Positions 18,917 to 28,256 of a stretch of 64,000 bases of DNA are shown piece after piece; within the stretch, counting starts at the first letter, position 1, and each line of letters begins with the position of its first letter. The stretch is taken from the NCBI RefSeq assembly GCF_000301075.1, contig NZ_JH932293.1, positions 2,159,053 to 2,223,052 on the forward strand. The letters run 5' to 3'. The notes under the pieces were generated by a model. It made no database searches. It was not told the origin of the DNA and saw only the letters and a program-made list of their open reading frames with translations. The DNA is from Bergeyella zoohelcum ATCC 43767. GTDB taxonomy: Bacteria > Bacteroidota > Bacteroidia > Flavobacteriales > Weeksellaceae. The position numbers were made by a program, and so were the translations under genes.

Positions 18917-20062
18917 ATGGAATTTCCTATACTTCTTATCGCCATCATTACTTTGGCGTTGATTTTTGATTATATCAATGGATTTCATGATGCTGCCAAT
19001 TCTATTGCCACCATCGTATCTACTAAAGTACTTACCCCTTTTCAGGCGGTACTTTGGGCGGCCGTTTGGAATTTTGCGGCGTTTTTCATTGCGGCATACA
19101 TCATCGGTGAATTTAAAATAGGTAACACCATTGCCAAGACTGTAAATGAAAACTTTATTAATTTAGAAGTGATATTTGCGGGATTAGTAGCGGCTATTGC
19201 TTGGAATCTGCTTACTTGGTGGTTTGGTATCCCTTCTTCCTCTTCGCATACGCTCATCGGAGGTTTTTTAGGGGCTGCTCTCATGCATGCCCTGATGCAG
19301 GATTATCACCATATCGCGGTAACGCAGCCTGATTTATCCATGTTTGAAAAGCTAAAACTGGCATTTCAGATGCTTTTTACACAAGATGTAGTGAAATACA
19401 GCAAAGTAATTCCTATCTTCTTATTCATTTTTTTAGCACCGGTAATAGGTATGATTGCTTCGGTAATCATTACGCTTATCATTGTCAATATTTGCCGAAA
19501 ATCCAATCCTCATAAAGCGGAATCGGCATTTAAGAAAATGCAGCTTTTTTCTTCAGCACTTTTCAGTCTTGGGCATGGTCTTAATGATGCTCAAAAGGTA
19601 ATGGGAATCATTGGTGCAGCCGTAATTTACTATCATGTGAATATGATAGGAGGGAATGACCCTTATGCACTTCTTCCGCATGCTGAAAGATTTGATTTCT
19701 TTACCCAAGATTATATTTGGGTACCTTTGGTGTCATTTATTGCCATTGGTTTAGGAACCATGAGTGGTGGATGGAAAATAGTGAAAACCATGGGGACTAA
19801 AATTACTAAAGTAACATCTCTAGAAGGCGTAAGTGCCGAAACAGCAGGAGCCATGACGCTTTTCCTTACGGATCATTTTGGTATTCCAGTTTCTACCACG
19901 CATACCATTACGGGATCTATCATCGGGGTAGGGCTTACCAAGAGAATATCTGCCGTAAGGTGGGGAATCACTGTAAGCCTACTTTGGGCATGGGTGCTTA
20001 CCATTCCTATTTCCGCTATAGTGGCAGCACTCTGTTACTTGGGAGTTACTTATTTTGGATAA
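18917..20062 (+). CDS. pit: Inorganic phosphate transporter, PiT family
   Basis: 381 residues from the ATG at 18917 (a TTG two codons earlier is less likely). About ten membrane helices. The duplicated PiT signature is visible as GFHDAANSIATIVST near the N-terminus and GHGLNDAQKVMGIIG in the second half, and SSSHTLIGG and STTHTITGS form the paired internal repeats. It imports phosphate (or metal phosphate) driven by a cation gradient. It follows the DUF47 partner and ends before a clear terminator. Confidence 0.94.
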   Translation: MEFPILLIAIITLALIFDYINGFHDAANSIATIVSTKVLTPFQAVLWAAVWNFAAFFIAAYIIGEFKIGNTIAKTVNENFINLEVIFAGLVAAIAWNLLTWWFGIPSSSSHTLIGGFLGAALMHALMQDYHHIAVTQPDLSMFEKLKLAFQMLFTQDVVKYSKVIPIFLFIFLAPVIGMIASVIITLIIVNICRKSNPHKAESAFKKMQLFSSALFSLGHGLNDAQKVMGIIGAAVIYYHVNMIGGNDPYALLPHAERFDFFTQDYIWVPLVSFIAIGLGTMSGGWKIVKTMGTKITKVTSLEGVSAETAGAMTLFLTDHFGIPVSTTHTITGSIIGVGLTKRISAVRWGITVSLLWAWVLTIPISAIVAALCYLGVTYFG

Positions 20063-20102
20063 GGAAAAGAGAATCCAAGATATTAAAAAATTAATCAAAA
20101 AT

Positions 20103-20136
20103 AAAATAGGGTTTTCACTTGATAAACCCTATTTTT
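20103..20136 (+). terminator. pit terminator
   Basis: Arms AAAATAGGGTTT and AAACCCTATTTT with a 9-nt loop and trailing T residues. Confidence 0.8.
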
Positions 20137-20323
20137 ATATTTAAATTTTCACTTTTTGTTGAGGAAAATCTTCCAATCGGTCAAGGAGTAATTTTTCTAA
20201 AGAGAGTCCTTAGGCAGAACCTCATTAATTCACCGGATTTGAGATAAAATAAGCAAGAAAAAAACATTAGAACTTCTCGGCAGGAAAAATCATATTTTTA
20301 GTTTTCAAGGAAAAAAGCGAAAT
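20137..20323. other. Gap between convergent transcription units
   Basis: No gene or structured element seen between the pit terminator and the fad operon terminator. Confidence 0.5.
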
Positions 20324-20362
20324 AAAAAAAGCTGTCCTAAAACCATGGGACAGCCTCTTTTT
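20324..20362 (-). terminator. fad operon terminator
   Basis: On the minus strand GCTGTCC (20348-20354) pairs with GGACAGC (20331-20337), followed by a run of T. It starts immediately after the fadE stop codon. Confidence 0.8.
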
Positions 20363-22126
20363 TTATCCAATCTTGGCACTTGCTATTTTTTCCGTGAGTG
20401 CTACAATATTCGGATAGTTGGTGTATTTAGTAAATCTTCTTACTCCAGAAAGCATCATACGCTGTTCATCTCCTTCCGCAAAAGAGATAATTCCCTCCTT
20501 GGCAGCTACAATGATTTTTTCTACCGCATGATAAAGATTCAGCCTTGCCATAGCCGCCTCTACGCTATCGGTATCAAAATGCTTTTCAGCTCTAAGTATT
20601 GCTGATTCTGCCATGTAAATCTGATTCAGAATTTCAGAAGCATTCAGAAGCAGGTGCTGCTGCTTTTCTATATCCATCATATACTTTTGTAATGCTGCTC
20701 CTGACACCATGAGAAAAACTTTTTTCAGATTGGCAATAATGGCTTTTTCTTCGCTCATATATTCAGAGTAGTCTGGTACTTCAAAGGACGGTATGCTCAT
20801 GAGTTCTTTGCCTACTTCCATCGCTGGAGAAATTAAATCCAGATGCCCCTTCATAGCCCTTTTGATAAGCATTCCCACGGCGAGCAATCTGTTAATTTCA
20901 TTAGTACCTTCATAGATTCTTGAAATTCTAGAGTCTCTCCATGCCGCTTCCATAGGAGCATCTTCAGAGAAGCCCATTCCTCCATAAATCTGGATACCTT
21001 CATCAGCGATGTGCTGAGTAGCATCAGATACGAATACTTTAAGGATAGAGCATTCTACTGCGAACTCTTCCACACCTTTAAGTTCTGCCTGCTGATGCGT
21101 CATTCCCTCCTCTATGAATTGAGCAATTTTATCTTCAATATTTTTTGCTGCACGGTAAGTTCCTGATTCGCTCACGAAATGAAGTGTTGCCATCTCTGCC
21201 ACTTTCTTACGAATAGCACCGAAAGTAGAGATACTCACCCCAAATTGTTTTCTTTCATTGGAGTACTGAATTGCCTGTTGGATAATTCTTCTTTGCCCAT
21301 CTAAGGAAGCCGCTGCCAGCTTTATTCTACCTACATTGAGAGCGTTAAGGGCGATTTTAAACCCATTATTTCTCTCTCCCAGAAGGTTTTCTACAGGGAT
21401 TTTCATATCATTAAAAAACACCTGACGGGTAGATGATGCTCTGATGCCAAGTTTATGCTCCTCTTCGCCCAAACTTAAGCTTTCAAGCTGCTCTAATTCG
21501 GAACGATTCACAACAAAACCTGTAAGGTTCTTATCATCATCTATTTTGGCAAAAAAAGTAAAAGTATCTGCAAAACCTGCGTTAGAAATCCACATTTTCT
21601 GTCCGTTAATGATATAATGTTTTCCGTCCTCTGATAATCTGGCTTTCGTTTTTCCGCTATTGGCATCAGACCCTGCATCGGGCTCTGTAAGACAATAGGC
21701 ACCGAATTTAGTTCCTGCAGCCAAATGAGGGAGGTATTTTTGTTTTTGCTCTTCTGTACCGTAAAACAAAATAGGCAAAGTACCTATCCCTGTATGTGCA
21801 CCATAGGCAGTGGCCAGTGAACCATTGGCACCAGAAGTAGCATCACATGCGAGCATAGTACTCACAAAGCCCATTCCCAAACCACCATACTCCTGAGGCA
21901 CAGCGATGCCAAGCAATCCCAGTTCACCGAGTTCCTTCATACATTCTTCAGTAAAGGCATAGTCTTTCTTTTCGAATCTTTCGTTATTGGGTACCACTTT
22001 TTTATCGATAAACTCCTTTGCAGAGTCGCGAAGCATTTTTTGTTCCTCTGTAAGTTCTTCTAATGAAAAAACATACTTTGCTTCTATTGGTTTAATGAGG
22101 AATTCTCCTCCTTTTAGTGTATTCAT
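20363..22126 (-). CDS. fadE: Acyl-CoA dehydrogenase, FadE type
   Basis: 587 residues, longer than classical ~380-residue dehydrogenases because of a C-terminal extension, as in Bacillus FadE (YusJ). Flavin-binding signatures are CLTEPDAGSD (145-154) and QIYGGMGFSEDA (379-390). The likely catalytic base is Glu406 in IYEGTNE. It performs the first, FAD-dependent step of fatty acid beta-oxidation. It is the last gene of marR-fadN-(helix bundle)-fadA-fadE, separated from fadA by a 279-nt repeat-containing gap. Confidence 0.93.
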   Translation of the reverse strand: MNTLKGGEFLIKPIEAKYVFSLEELTEEQKMLRDSAKEFIDKKVVPNNERFEKKDYAFTEECMKELGELGLLGIAVPQEYGGLGMGFVSTMLACDATSGANGSLATAYGAHTGIGTLPILFYGTEEQKQKYLPHLAAGTKFGAYCLTEPDAGSDANSGKTKARLSEDGKHYIINGQKMWISNAGFADTFTFFAKIDDDKNLTGFVVNRSELEQLESLSLGEEEHKLGIRASSTRQVFFNDMKIPVENLLGERNNGFKIALNALNVGRIKLAAASLDGQRRIIQQAIQYSNERKQFGVSISTFGAIRKKVAEMATLHFVSESGTYRAAKNIEDKIAQFIEEGMTHQQAELKGVEEFAVECSILKVFVSDATQHIADEGIQIYGGMGFSEDAPMEAAWRDSRISRIYEGTNEINRLLAVGMLIKRAMKGHLDLISPAMEVGKELMSIPSFEVPDYSEYMSEEKAIIANLKKVFLMVSGAALQKYMMDIEKQQHLLLNASEILNQIYMAESAILRAEKHFDTDSVEAAMARLNLYHAVEKIIVAAKEGIISFAEGDEQRMMLSGVRRFTKYTNYPNIVALTEKIASAKIG

Positions 22127-22233
22127 AAGTTTATTTTTTTAACAATTTTTAAGCAGTAAGCAGTAAGCTTTAGGCTCTTTTAGGAAAATCTCCGTCAGAA
22201 GTCTTTGTACTTTATACTTTGTCCATTGTACTT

Positions 22234-22351
22234 AAATCTCCGTCAAGTCCGAGCAAAATCTCCGTAAGCCTCGAAGAAAATTTCCGTAAGCCTCGCGTGA
22301 AATCTCCGTAAGCCTCGCGTGAAATCTCCGTAAGCCTCGCGTGAAATTTCC
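22234..22351. repeat. 22-nt tandem repeat between fadA and fadE
   Basis: About five head-to-tail units at 22234, 22256, 22278, 22300 and 22322, plus a partial one. A full unit starts AAATCTCCGTA and ends AGCCTCGCGTG. The two units at 22300 and 22322 are identical, and divergence grows toward 22234. The period is not a multiple of three and no reading frame uses it. It lies between cistrons of one operon. Confidence 0.85.
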
Positions 22352-22405
22352 CTTATAAGTCTTTATACGCTATACTTTGTACATCGTACTTTACACTTTG
22401 TACAA

Positions 22406-23584
22406 TTACATGATTTCAAAGATGGATGCTGCTCCCTGTCCTGTTCCTACACACATGGTTACCATACCGTATTTGTTACCTCTTCGTTTCATTTCATCAA
22501 TGAGCTGAACGGTAAGTTTTGTCCCCGTACAACCGAGTGGATGCCCCAAAGCGATAGCTCCCCCATTCACATTGAGAATTTCAGGATTAAGGTCAAGTTC
22601 TTTTCTAATGGCAACGGATTGAGAAGCAAAAGCTTCATTAAGCTCTATTAATTCAATATCATTCAATGCCAGCCCAGCTTGTTTCAGTGCTTTGGGAATA
22701 GCGTGAATAGGCCCCATTCCCATAATTCTCGGTTCAAGACCCGCCGCAGCATAAGCCACCAATCGAGCTTCGGGTTCTAATCCTAGCTCCTTTACCATAT
22801 CTTCGCTCATCACAATAACGAAGGCCGCCCCGTCACTCATTTGGGACGAATTTCCTGCCGTTACGCTTCCTCCATTGGCAAAAACAGGTTTCAGCCTTGC
22901 CAGTCCCTCCAAAGAAGTGTCTTTTCTTGGACCTTCATCTATGGCGAAATCAAATTTCTTGGTCTGAAGTTTTTGGTTTTCATCTACAAAAGTATGCTCC
23001 ACAGGAATTGGGACGATTTGATTCACAAATTTCCCTTCTTCCAACGCCTTCAATGCCTTCTGATGGGAATAAAATGCGAACTCATCTTGTTCTTCTCTGG
23101 TAATACCGAACTCCTTCGCCACCGCCTCTGCAGTGTAGCCCATTCCCCAATAGTAGTCGGGGTTAGTTTTAGCGATATTCGTTTCTGGCACAGGCTTGTA
23201 TCCGCCCATAGGGATGTAGCTCATAGATTCTGTCCCCCCTGCGATGATACAATCTGCCATACCTGCCTGAATCTTAGCAGAAGCAATAGCGATAGCCTCA
23301 GAACCCGATGCACAATATCTATTCACGGTTACCCCTGGCACTTTATCGGTATTAAGTCCCATGAGGGAGATGAGTCTGGCAACATTAAGTCCCTGCTCTG
23401 CTTCGGGCATTGCATTTCCCACGATGAGGTCATCTATTCTATTTTTATCTAACTGTGGCACCGCTTCCATAAGTTTTTCTATTACAGTAGCGGCCATAAT
23501 GTCTGGTCTAGTAAATCTTAGACTTCCTTTAGGTGCTTTACCCACGGCAGTTCTAAACCCTTTTATAATGTATGCTGGTTTCAT
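22406..23584 (-). CDS. fadA: Acetyl-CoA C-acyltransferase (3-ketoacyl-CoA thiolase)
   Basis: 392 residues, full-length thiolase. The nucleophile is Cys91 in NRYCASGSEA. The C-terminal His348 in GGAIALGHPLGCTG and Cys378 in MCVGTGQGA complete the active site. It cleaves 3-ketoacyl-CoA to acetyl-CoA and a shortened acyl-CoA. It lies in the same order as Bacillus fadN-fadA-fadE, but with a small helix-bundle gene inserted before it. Confidence 0.95.
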   Translation of the reverse strand: MKPAYIIKGFRTAVGKAPKGSLRFTRPDIMAATVIEKLMEAVPQLDKNRIDDLIVGNAMPEAEQGLNVARLISLMGLNTDKVPGVTVNRYCASGSEAIAIASAKIQAGMADCIIAGGTESMSYIPMGGYKPVPETNIAKTNPDYYWGMGYTAEAVAKEFGITREEQDEFAFYSHQKALKALEEGKFVNQIVPIPVEHTFVDENQKLQTKKFDFAIDEGPRKDTSLEGLARLKPVFANGGSVTAGNSSQMSDGAAFVIVMSEDMVKELGLEPEARLVAYAAAGLEPRIMGMGPIHAIPKALKQAGLALNDIELIELNEAFASQSVAIRKELDLNPEILNVNGGAIALGHPLGCTGTKLTVQLIDEMKRRGNKYGMVTMCVGTGQGAASIFEIM

Positions 23585-23601
23585 ATTCTTTTTGTTTTAT
23601 T

Positions 23602-23637
23602 GTATAATGTACTAAGTATAATGTACTAAGTATAATG
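23602..23637. repeat. Short 14-nt tandem repeat upstream of fadA
   Basis: GTATAATGTACTAA occurs twice in tandem and begins a third time. Related TATAATGTAC/TACTTTGTAC strings occur at 22195-22232, 22352-22400, 24180-24225 and 35955-35985. Confidence 0.6.
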
Positions 23638-23727
23638 ATTTTTTATTATACAACAACTTTATTCTTATATTAATATTATACTGGTACAAAGTATGATGAC
23701 TTTACTTTTATAATGTGCAAAATTTTG

Positions 23728-24081
23728 CTATTGCTTTAGCTTGTTTATCAGTTTTATAAGCATATTCTGAATATATCTCAAATCACTAAATATATTTTCA
23801 AAACATTCTTTTGAAATGTAATCCAAGTTATTAGCTACAATCAATTGAGTTTCAAATTCAAATGATGATGCCAAAGCAATGGATAAAAATTGAACAAACT
23901 GTTTATCCGTCTCTCTTCCTGCTCCTTCGGCTATATTAGACGCTATGGAAATCAAACTTCTCCGAGACTGCGAGGTCAATCCGAACACTTCCTCTTTCGG
24001 AAAATCTCTAGACACGCTATAGTAAGTTGTAGTAAGAGCCATCGCTTTTTTCCAAACTTCCAATTCTCTGAAATTATGCAT
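23728..24081 (-). CDS. Four-helix-bundle protein of the rRNA intervening-sequence family
   Basis: 117 residues. MHNFRELEVWKKAMAL at the start, then FGLTSQSRRSLISIASNIAEG and GRETDKQFVQFLSIALAS, are typical of this small all-helical family, first seen in open frames inside 23S rRNA intervening sequences and later found free in many genomes. Its biochemical role is not established. Here it stands between fadN and fadA in an otherwise standard operon, flanked on both sides by AT-rich repeat-like gaps of about 145-155 nt, which suggests later insertion. Confidence 0.88.
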   Translation of the reverse strand: MHNFRELEVWKKAMALTTTYYSVSRDFPKEEVFGLTSQSRRSLISIASNIAEGAGRETDKQFVQFLSIALASSFEFETQLIVANNLDYISKECFENIFSDLRYIQNMLIKLINKLKQ

Positions 24082-24235
24082 TTTTAATTGTATAGTGCTG
24101 GTTAATTGTTCAATACAGTATTAATGTATTATAAGCCTACAATATGGTTATAATTTTTATTTTCTTAATACATTAATTTACAATCTTATATCTTTATACC
24201 TTTTACATTGTACTTTATACAATGAAAAAATCAAT

Positions 24236-26644
24236 TTAATTTCTCAATGGTTTTCCTTTTTGGAGCATGTATTGGATTCTTTCTAGCGTTTTTCTTTCTC
24301 CGCAGAGCTGTAAGAATGCTTCTCGCTCTAAGTTAAGGAGATATTGTTCTGATACTTGCGTTTGTTCTGAGAGATTTCCTCCTGCCATTACGAAAGCGAG
24401 TTTATCTGCAATTTTCTTATCGTGTTCTGAGATGAAATTCCCTGCCAACATCTGATCCGTACCTACATAAAACATTCCCAAAGCATCTTTACCTAAGACG
24501 GTTACTTTCTGCTGTATCGGCTGGGTATAGCCTTGCTCAGCCATTGCTAATGCTACGGATTTTGCCGTTTGGATTTGGGTATTTTTATTCACTACGATAA
24601 GGTCTTTACCTTTTTCCAAAATATGCATATCCATAGCTTCATATGCAGAGGTAGCCACTTTACCCATTGCGATATTCATAAAAGCATCTCTCAGTCTATT
24701 ATTTTTCACATCGTCTTTCACAAAATCTCTGGAAGTTCTTAGCGTCATTTCCTTAGTTCCACCGCCTCCAGGGATTACTCCTACGCCTACTTCTACCAAT
24801 CCGATATAAGTTTCTGCGGCAGCTACCACTCTATCCGCATGAAGTGTCATTTCACAACCTCCCCCAAGGGTCATTCCAAAAGGAGCCACCACTACTGGTA
24901 CGAAGGAATATCTCACTCTCATCATAGATTTTTGGAAATAAGCAATTGCCATGTTAAGGTCATCCCAGTCTTGCTCCACGGCCATCATAAGAATCATGGC
25001 TAAGTTGGCTCCTACGGAGAAATTCGCTCCTTGATTGGCAATAACTAAACCATCGTATTCCTTTTCTGCAAGGTCTATGGCACGATTGAGCCCATCCAAA
25101 ACTTCCCCACCTAAGGAGTTCATTTTAGAACGAATTTCAAAATTGATAATTCCGTCTCCTAAATCTTGAATAGCCGCTCCAGAATTACTCCATAGCGTTT
25201 TATTTTTTCGGATATTATCTAATATGATGAACTGCTCATGCCCTGGAATTTGGGCGTATTCTTTTTTCTCTTTGTCAAAGAAAAGGGTAAGCCCTCCATC
25301 ATTAACTTGATAAAAAGAGCCGTTATTTTCCGCAAGTTCTTTCACCCAGTCAGATACAATATATCCTGCTTCATTAGCCAGCTCTACGCCTTTTTTTATT
25401 CCTACGGCGTCCCAAATTTCAAAAGGTCCATTCTCCCAGCCGAACCCTGCACGCATGGCATCATCTATCTTATAAATTTCGTCTGAAATCTCAGGCACTT
25501 TGTGAGAAACATAAGCAAACAATGCACCTAGCGACTTTTTATACAGTTCCGATGCCTTATCCTTTCCACCAATCAGCACCTTAAATCGGTCTATTGGCTT
25601 GTCAATGTTTTTGGTAAGCTCTAGCGTAGGAAAATTAGATTTAGCTTGTGCTGAATATTCTAATGTCTCCAAATTCAGCTCATGAATTTCTGATTTCCCC
25701 TCTGCATTTTTTACTTTTTTATAAAAGCCTCCTTCTGTTTTAGCTCCTAACCATTTATTACTCACCATGGTTTGGATATAGTCTGGCAACTGGAATACAT
25801 CATTAAAATTTTGTGCTTCCATACCGCTCTTATGCACCCCTTTTGCCACCATGACGAGAGTATCCAAGCCTACCACATCTGCCGTTCTGAATGTAGCAGA
25901 TTTCGGCCTTCCTATGATAGGCCCTGTAAGTTTATCTACCTCTGATACGGTAAGGCCTAATTTCCTCACATTATGAAGTAAGTCCATCATGCTAAATACA
26001 CCTATTCTATTCGCTATGAAAGCAGGGGTATCTTTAGCGATGACTGTGGTTTTCCCTAAAAACTTCGTTCCGTATTCTTTATAAAATTCTACAATTTCTG
26101 GGGCAGTATCTTTAGTAGGAATCACCTCTAAAAGTGGTAAATACCGTACAGGATTAAAAAAGTGGGTTCCTGCGAAATGCTTTTTAAAATCATCACTTCG
26201 CCCTTCAGTAAGGAGATGAATAGGTATTCCTGAAGTATTAGAAGACACCAAAGTACCTTCTTTCCGAAACTGCTCTATCTTTTCATAAACCGATTTTTTA
26301 ATATCTAATCTTTCCACCACGACTTCGATAATCCAATCGGTATTTTTTATTTTGTGTAAATCATCATCAAAATTCCCTACTGTAATCCGCTCTGCAAACT
26401 TTGGAGAATACAGCAAAGCAGGACTTGATTTTTTTAATTTTTCAAAATTCTCAGTAGCAATTCTATTTCTGAACGCTTTGCTTTCTTCGGTCAGTCCTTT
26501 TTTTCGTTCGGTGTCAGAGAGTTCATTTGGGACGATGTCCAGCATAAGCACTTCCACACCGATATTAGCAAAATGTGCGGCAATTCCACTCCCCATAATT
26601 CCAGAACCTAAAACCGTAATGTGCTTGATTCTTCTTTTTTTCAT
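24236..26644 (-). CDS. fadN: 3-hydroxyacyl-CoA dehydrogenase / enoyl-CoA hydratase fusion (FadN type)
   Basis: 802 residues. The NAD-binding dehydrogenase is N-terminal, with GSGIMGSGIAAHF (13-25), followed by the dehydrogenase C-terminal domains. The crotonase (hydratase) domain is C-terminal, with GGGCEMTLHADR and VIPGGGGTKEM. This is the domain order of Bacillus FadN, the reverse of E. coli FadB. It catalyses the second and third beta-oxidation steps. It is the first structural gene after marR, with an 83-nt gap. Confidence 0.93.
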   Translation of the reverse strand: MKKRRIKHITVLGSGIMGSGIAAHFANIGVEVLMLDIVPNELSDTERKKGLTEESKAFRNRIATENFEKLKKSSPALLYSPKFAERITVGNFDDDLHKIKNTDWIIEVVVERLDIKKSVYEKIEQFRKEGTLVSSNTSGIPIHLLTEGRSDDFKKHFAGTHFFNPVRYLPLLEVIPTKDTAPEIVEFYKEYGTKFLGKTTVIAKDTPAFIANRIGVFSMMDLLHNVRKLGLTVSEVDKLTGPIIGRPKSATFRTADVVGLDTLVMVAKGVHKSGMEAQNFNDVFQLPDYIQTMVSNKWLGAKTEGGFYKKVKNAEGKSEIHELNLETLEYSAQAKSNFPTLELTKNIDKPIDRFKVLIGGKDKASELYKKSLGALFAYVSHKVPEISDEIYKIDDAMRAGFGWENGPFEIWDAVGIKKGVELANEAGYIVSDWVKELAENNGSFYQVNDGGLTLFFDKEKKEYAQIPGHEQFIILDNIRKNKTLWSNSGAAIQDLGDGIINFEIRSKMNSLGGEVLDGLNRAIDLAEKEYDGLVIANQGANFSVGANLAMILMMAVEQDWDDLNMAIAYFQKSMMRVRYSFVPVVVAPFGMTLGGGCEMTLHADRVVAAAETYIGLVEVGVGVIPGGGGTKEMTLRTSRDFVKDDVKNNRLRDAFMNIAMGKVATSAYEAMDMHILEKGKDLIVVNKNTQIQTAKSVALAMAEQGYTQPIQQKVTVLGKDALGMFYVGTDQMLAGNFISEHDKKIADKLAFVMAGGNLSEQTQVSEQYLLNLEREAFLQLCGERKTLERIQYMLQKGKPLRN

Positions 26645-26727
26645 ATATGATAGGTTTTATATTTACCTTTTATTTTCCCTTAACAAGTACAATAAAAAGA
26701 TACAACTGTTTTACAATAATTTTTCTA

Positions 26728-27186
26728 TTATTTTTTATTCTTAGCAATCGCATCAAGGGCAAGGCTCAAGATGGTATCCATTACCTCTTTAAATACCTCT
26801 AATTTTTCAGCATCTATTTTATCCACAATCATCTTATTAAAAGAAAGTACCATTTCTTTAGAAATATTTCTCGCATTTACCCCTTTTTCTGTAAGTTTAA
26901 TAAAAACCTCTCTTTTATCATCACTTCCTTTATCTTTATAGATATATTCCCCATCTTCCAAAAGTTTAATAATTCTAGTAAGCGAAGTAGGCTCTATTGC
27001 CATTTTAGGCCCCAAATCCGTACTACGAGTACCATGTTTAGGGTCTATTTTCAGCAATGTCAATGCTTGTACCGTAGTGGAATCATACGCCTGAGCGATT
27101 TCAGAATACATTTTAGAAACTGCCAACCATGTTTGTTTCAAGATGAGATCTATACTCTCTACTTTTTCATTCGTTAAATTGTTCAT
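26728..27186 (-). CDS. MarR-family transcriptional regulator
   Basis: 152 residues with a central winged helix-turn-helix (DLGPKMAIEPTSLTRIIKLLEDGEYIYKD-type region, wing with DDKREVFIKLTEKG). It is the first gene of the fad operon and probably its local repressor. An 18-bp perfect palindrome lies 30 nt upstream of its start (27216-27233), next to a -7 box. The ligand is unknown; an acyl-CoA or aryl-CoA is a reasonable guess from the neighbours. Confidence 0.88.
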   Translation of the reverse strand: MNNLTNEKVESIDLILKQTWLAVSKMYSEIAQAYDSTTVQALTLLKIDPKHGTRSTDLGPKMAIEPTSLTRIIKLLEDGEYIYKDKGSDDKREVFIKLTEKGVNARNISKEMVLSFNKMIVDKIDAEKLEVFKEVMDTILSLALDAIAKNKK

Positions 27187-27202
27187 AATATCATATTTTA
27201 CT

Positions 27203-27210
27203 CAAAGGTA
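27203..27210 (-). promoter_or_regulatory. -7 box of the marR-fad promoter
   Basis: TACCTTTG on the minus strand, 16 nt before the marR start. The -33 element is poor. The palindrome at 27216-27233 occupies the spacer. Confidence 0.5.
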
Positions 27211-27215
27211 GCAAA

Positions 27216-27233
27216 TATTATGCACGCATAATA
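27216..27233. promoter_or_regulatory. Candidate MarR operator
   Basis: Perfect 8+2+8 palindrome TATTATGCacGCATAATA between the -33 and -7 positions of the marR promoter. Size and position fit an autoregulatory MarR site; binding is inferred. Confidence 0.55.
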
Positions 27234-27295
27234 ACAAACAATGTTAAAATAATGTTAAATTTTAGCAAATCCAATAATAAAAGAAATATTATTTT

Positions 27296-28234
27296 TTAAA
27301 ATCCTATTTTTTTAAGAAGTTCAATTGTTTCAAATAAATTATTTACTATGTATTCTTTTTGATTATCCAAAAAAGAAATAAAAATTTGACGATTCTTAAA
27401 AACAATATTTACCGAAGATAAATCAGTAGAAAAATTCTTCTGTAATGCTTTTACCATCAGCTCAATATGCTCCACATCGCCTTGAATATTAGGAGGAATA
27501 AAAGCAGATGAAAATAAGGGGGAGTGTTCAGTAAAAAAATCTTTCTTCATCCTCTGCACATCTTCCGAAAGCCCTGAGTACAGCTTACCATTATCTATAA
27601 GCCAAAGAAAATCCGCATACTGCATTGCCATTCGCCAATCATGAGAAGAAAGAAGAATAGACTTATCATACGCTTGAGCTATTTCTCTAAGCAATTCCAA
27701 AAGGATGATTTTGTTTTTTTGATCAAGGTGCGTAGTAGGCTCATCTAATAATAACACAGGCGTTTCTTGAGCCAATGCCATTCCTATCAAGGATTTTTGG
27801 AGGTTACCATCAGAGAGTTCACGAATATGAGTATATCTATACCGCTCAAGATGAAGCATATCAATAATGTCATGAATATTCTGTTCATCTTTCTTGGACA
27901 AACGAAAATAATAAGGGTAATGAACAAATTTCCCGAGTGCAATTAAATCAAACACGGTGTACTGATCAGGAATTTTAGATTTAGAAAATACCACTGCCAT
28001 TTTCAGTGCTATTTCTTTAGCTGTCATTTGACCAATAGACCTCTGATCCAAAAAAATAGCCCCATCCAAAAGAGGTAATTGTCCAAGCATGGATTTTAAT
28101 AATGTGGTCTTGCCCACTCCATTATCTCCTACCAAAAGCGTTACTTTCCCTGTATGCAATTCCGCATGTGGGATATCTACCAACGGATAATGATACCCTA
28201 TTTTGGCGTTGGAAATGATGAGATGGTGAGCCAT
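27296..28234 (-). CDS. ABC transporter ATP-binding protein, FecE-like
   Basis: 312 residues. Walker A is GDNGVGKTT (36-44), the signature is LSDGN (140-144) in place of LSGGQ, Walker B is VLLLDEP (160-166), and the switch His is in LSSHD. The layout matches ATPases for iron-siderophore, haem or cobalamin importers. The last ~90 residues are an extra domain. No permease or binding protein gene lies nearby, so its partner must be elsewhere. It follows the flippase gene by 22 nt. Confidence 0.85.
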   Translation of the reverse strand: MAHHLIISNAKIGYHYPLVDIPHAELHTGKVTLLVGDNGVGKTTLLKSMLGQLPLLDGAIFLDQRSIGQMTAKEIALKMAVVFSKSKIPDQYTVFDLIALGKFVHYPYYFRLSKKDEQNIHDIIDMLHLERYRYTHIRELSDGNLQKSLIGMALAQETPVLLLDEPTTHLDQKNKIILLELLREIAQAYDKSILLSSHDWRMAMQYADFLWLIDNGKLYSGLSEDVQRMKKDFFTEHSPLFSSAFIPPNIQGDVEHIELMVKALQKNFSTDLSSVNIVFKNRQIFISFLDNQKEYIVNNLFETIELLKKIGF

Positions 28235-28256
28235 AAAATAACATTTTTATCGAAAA

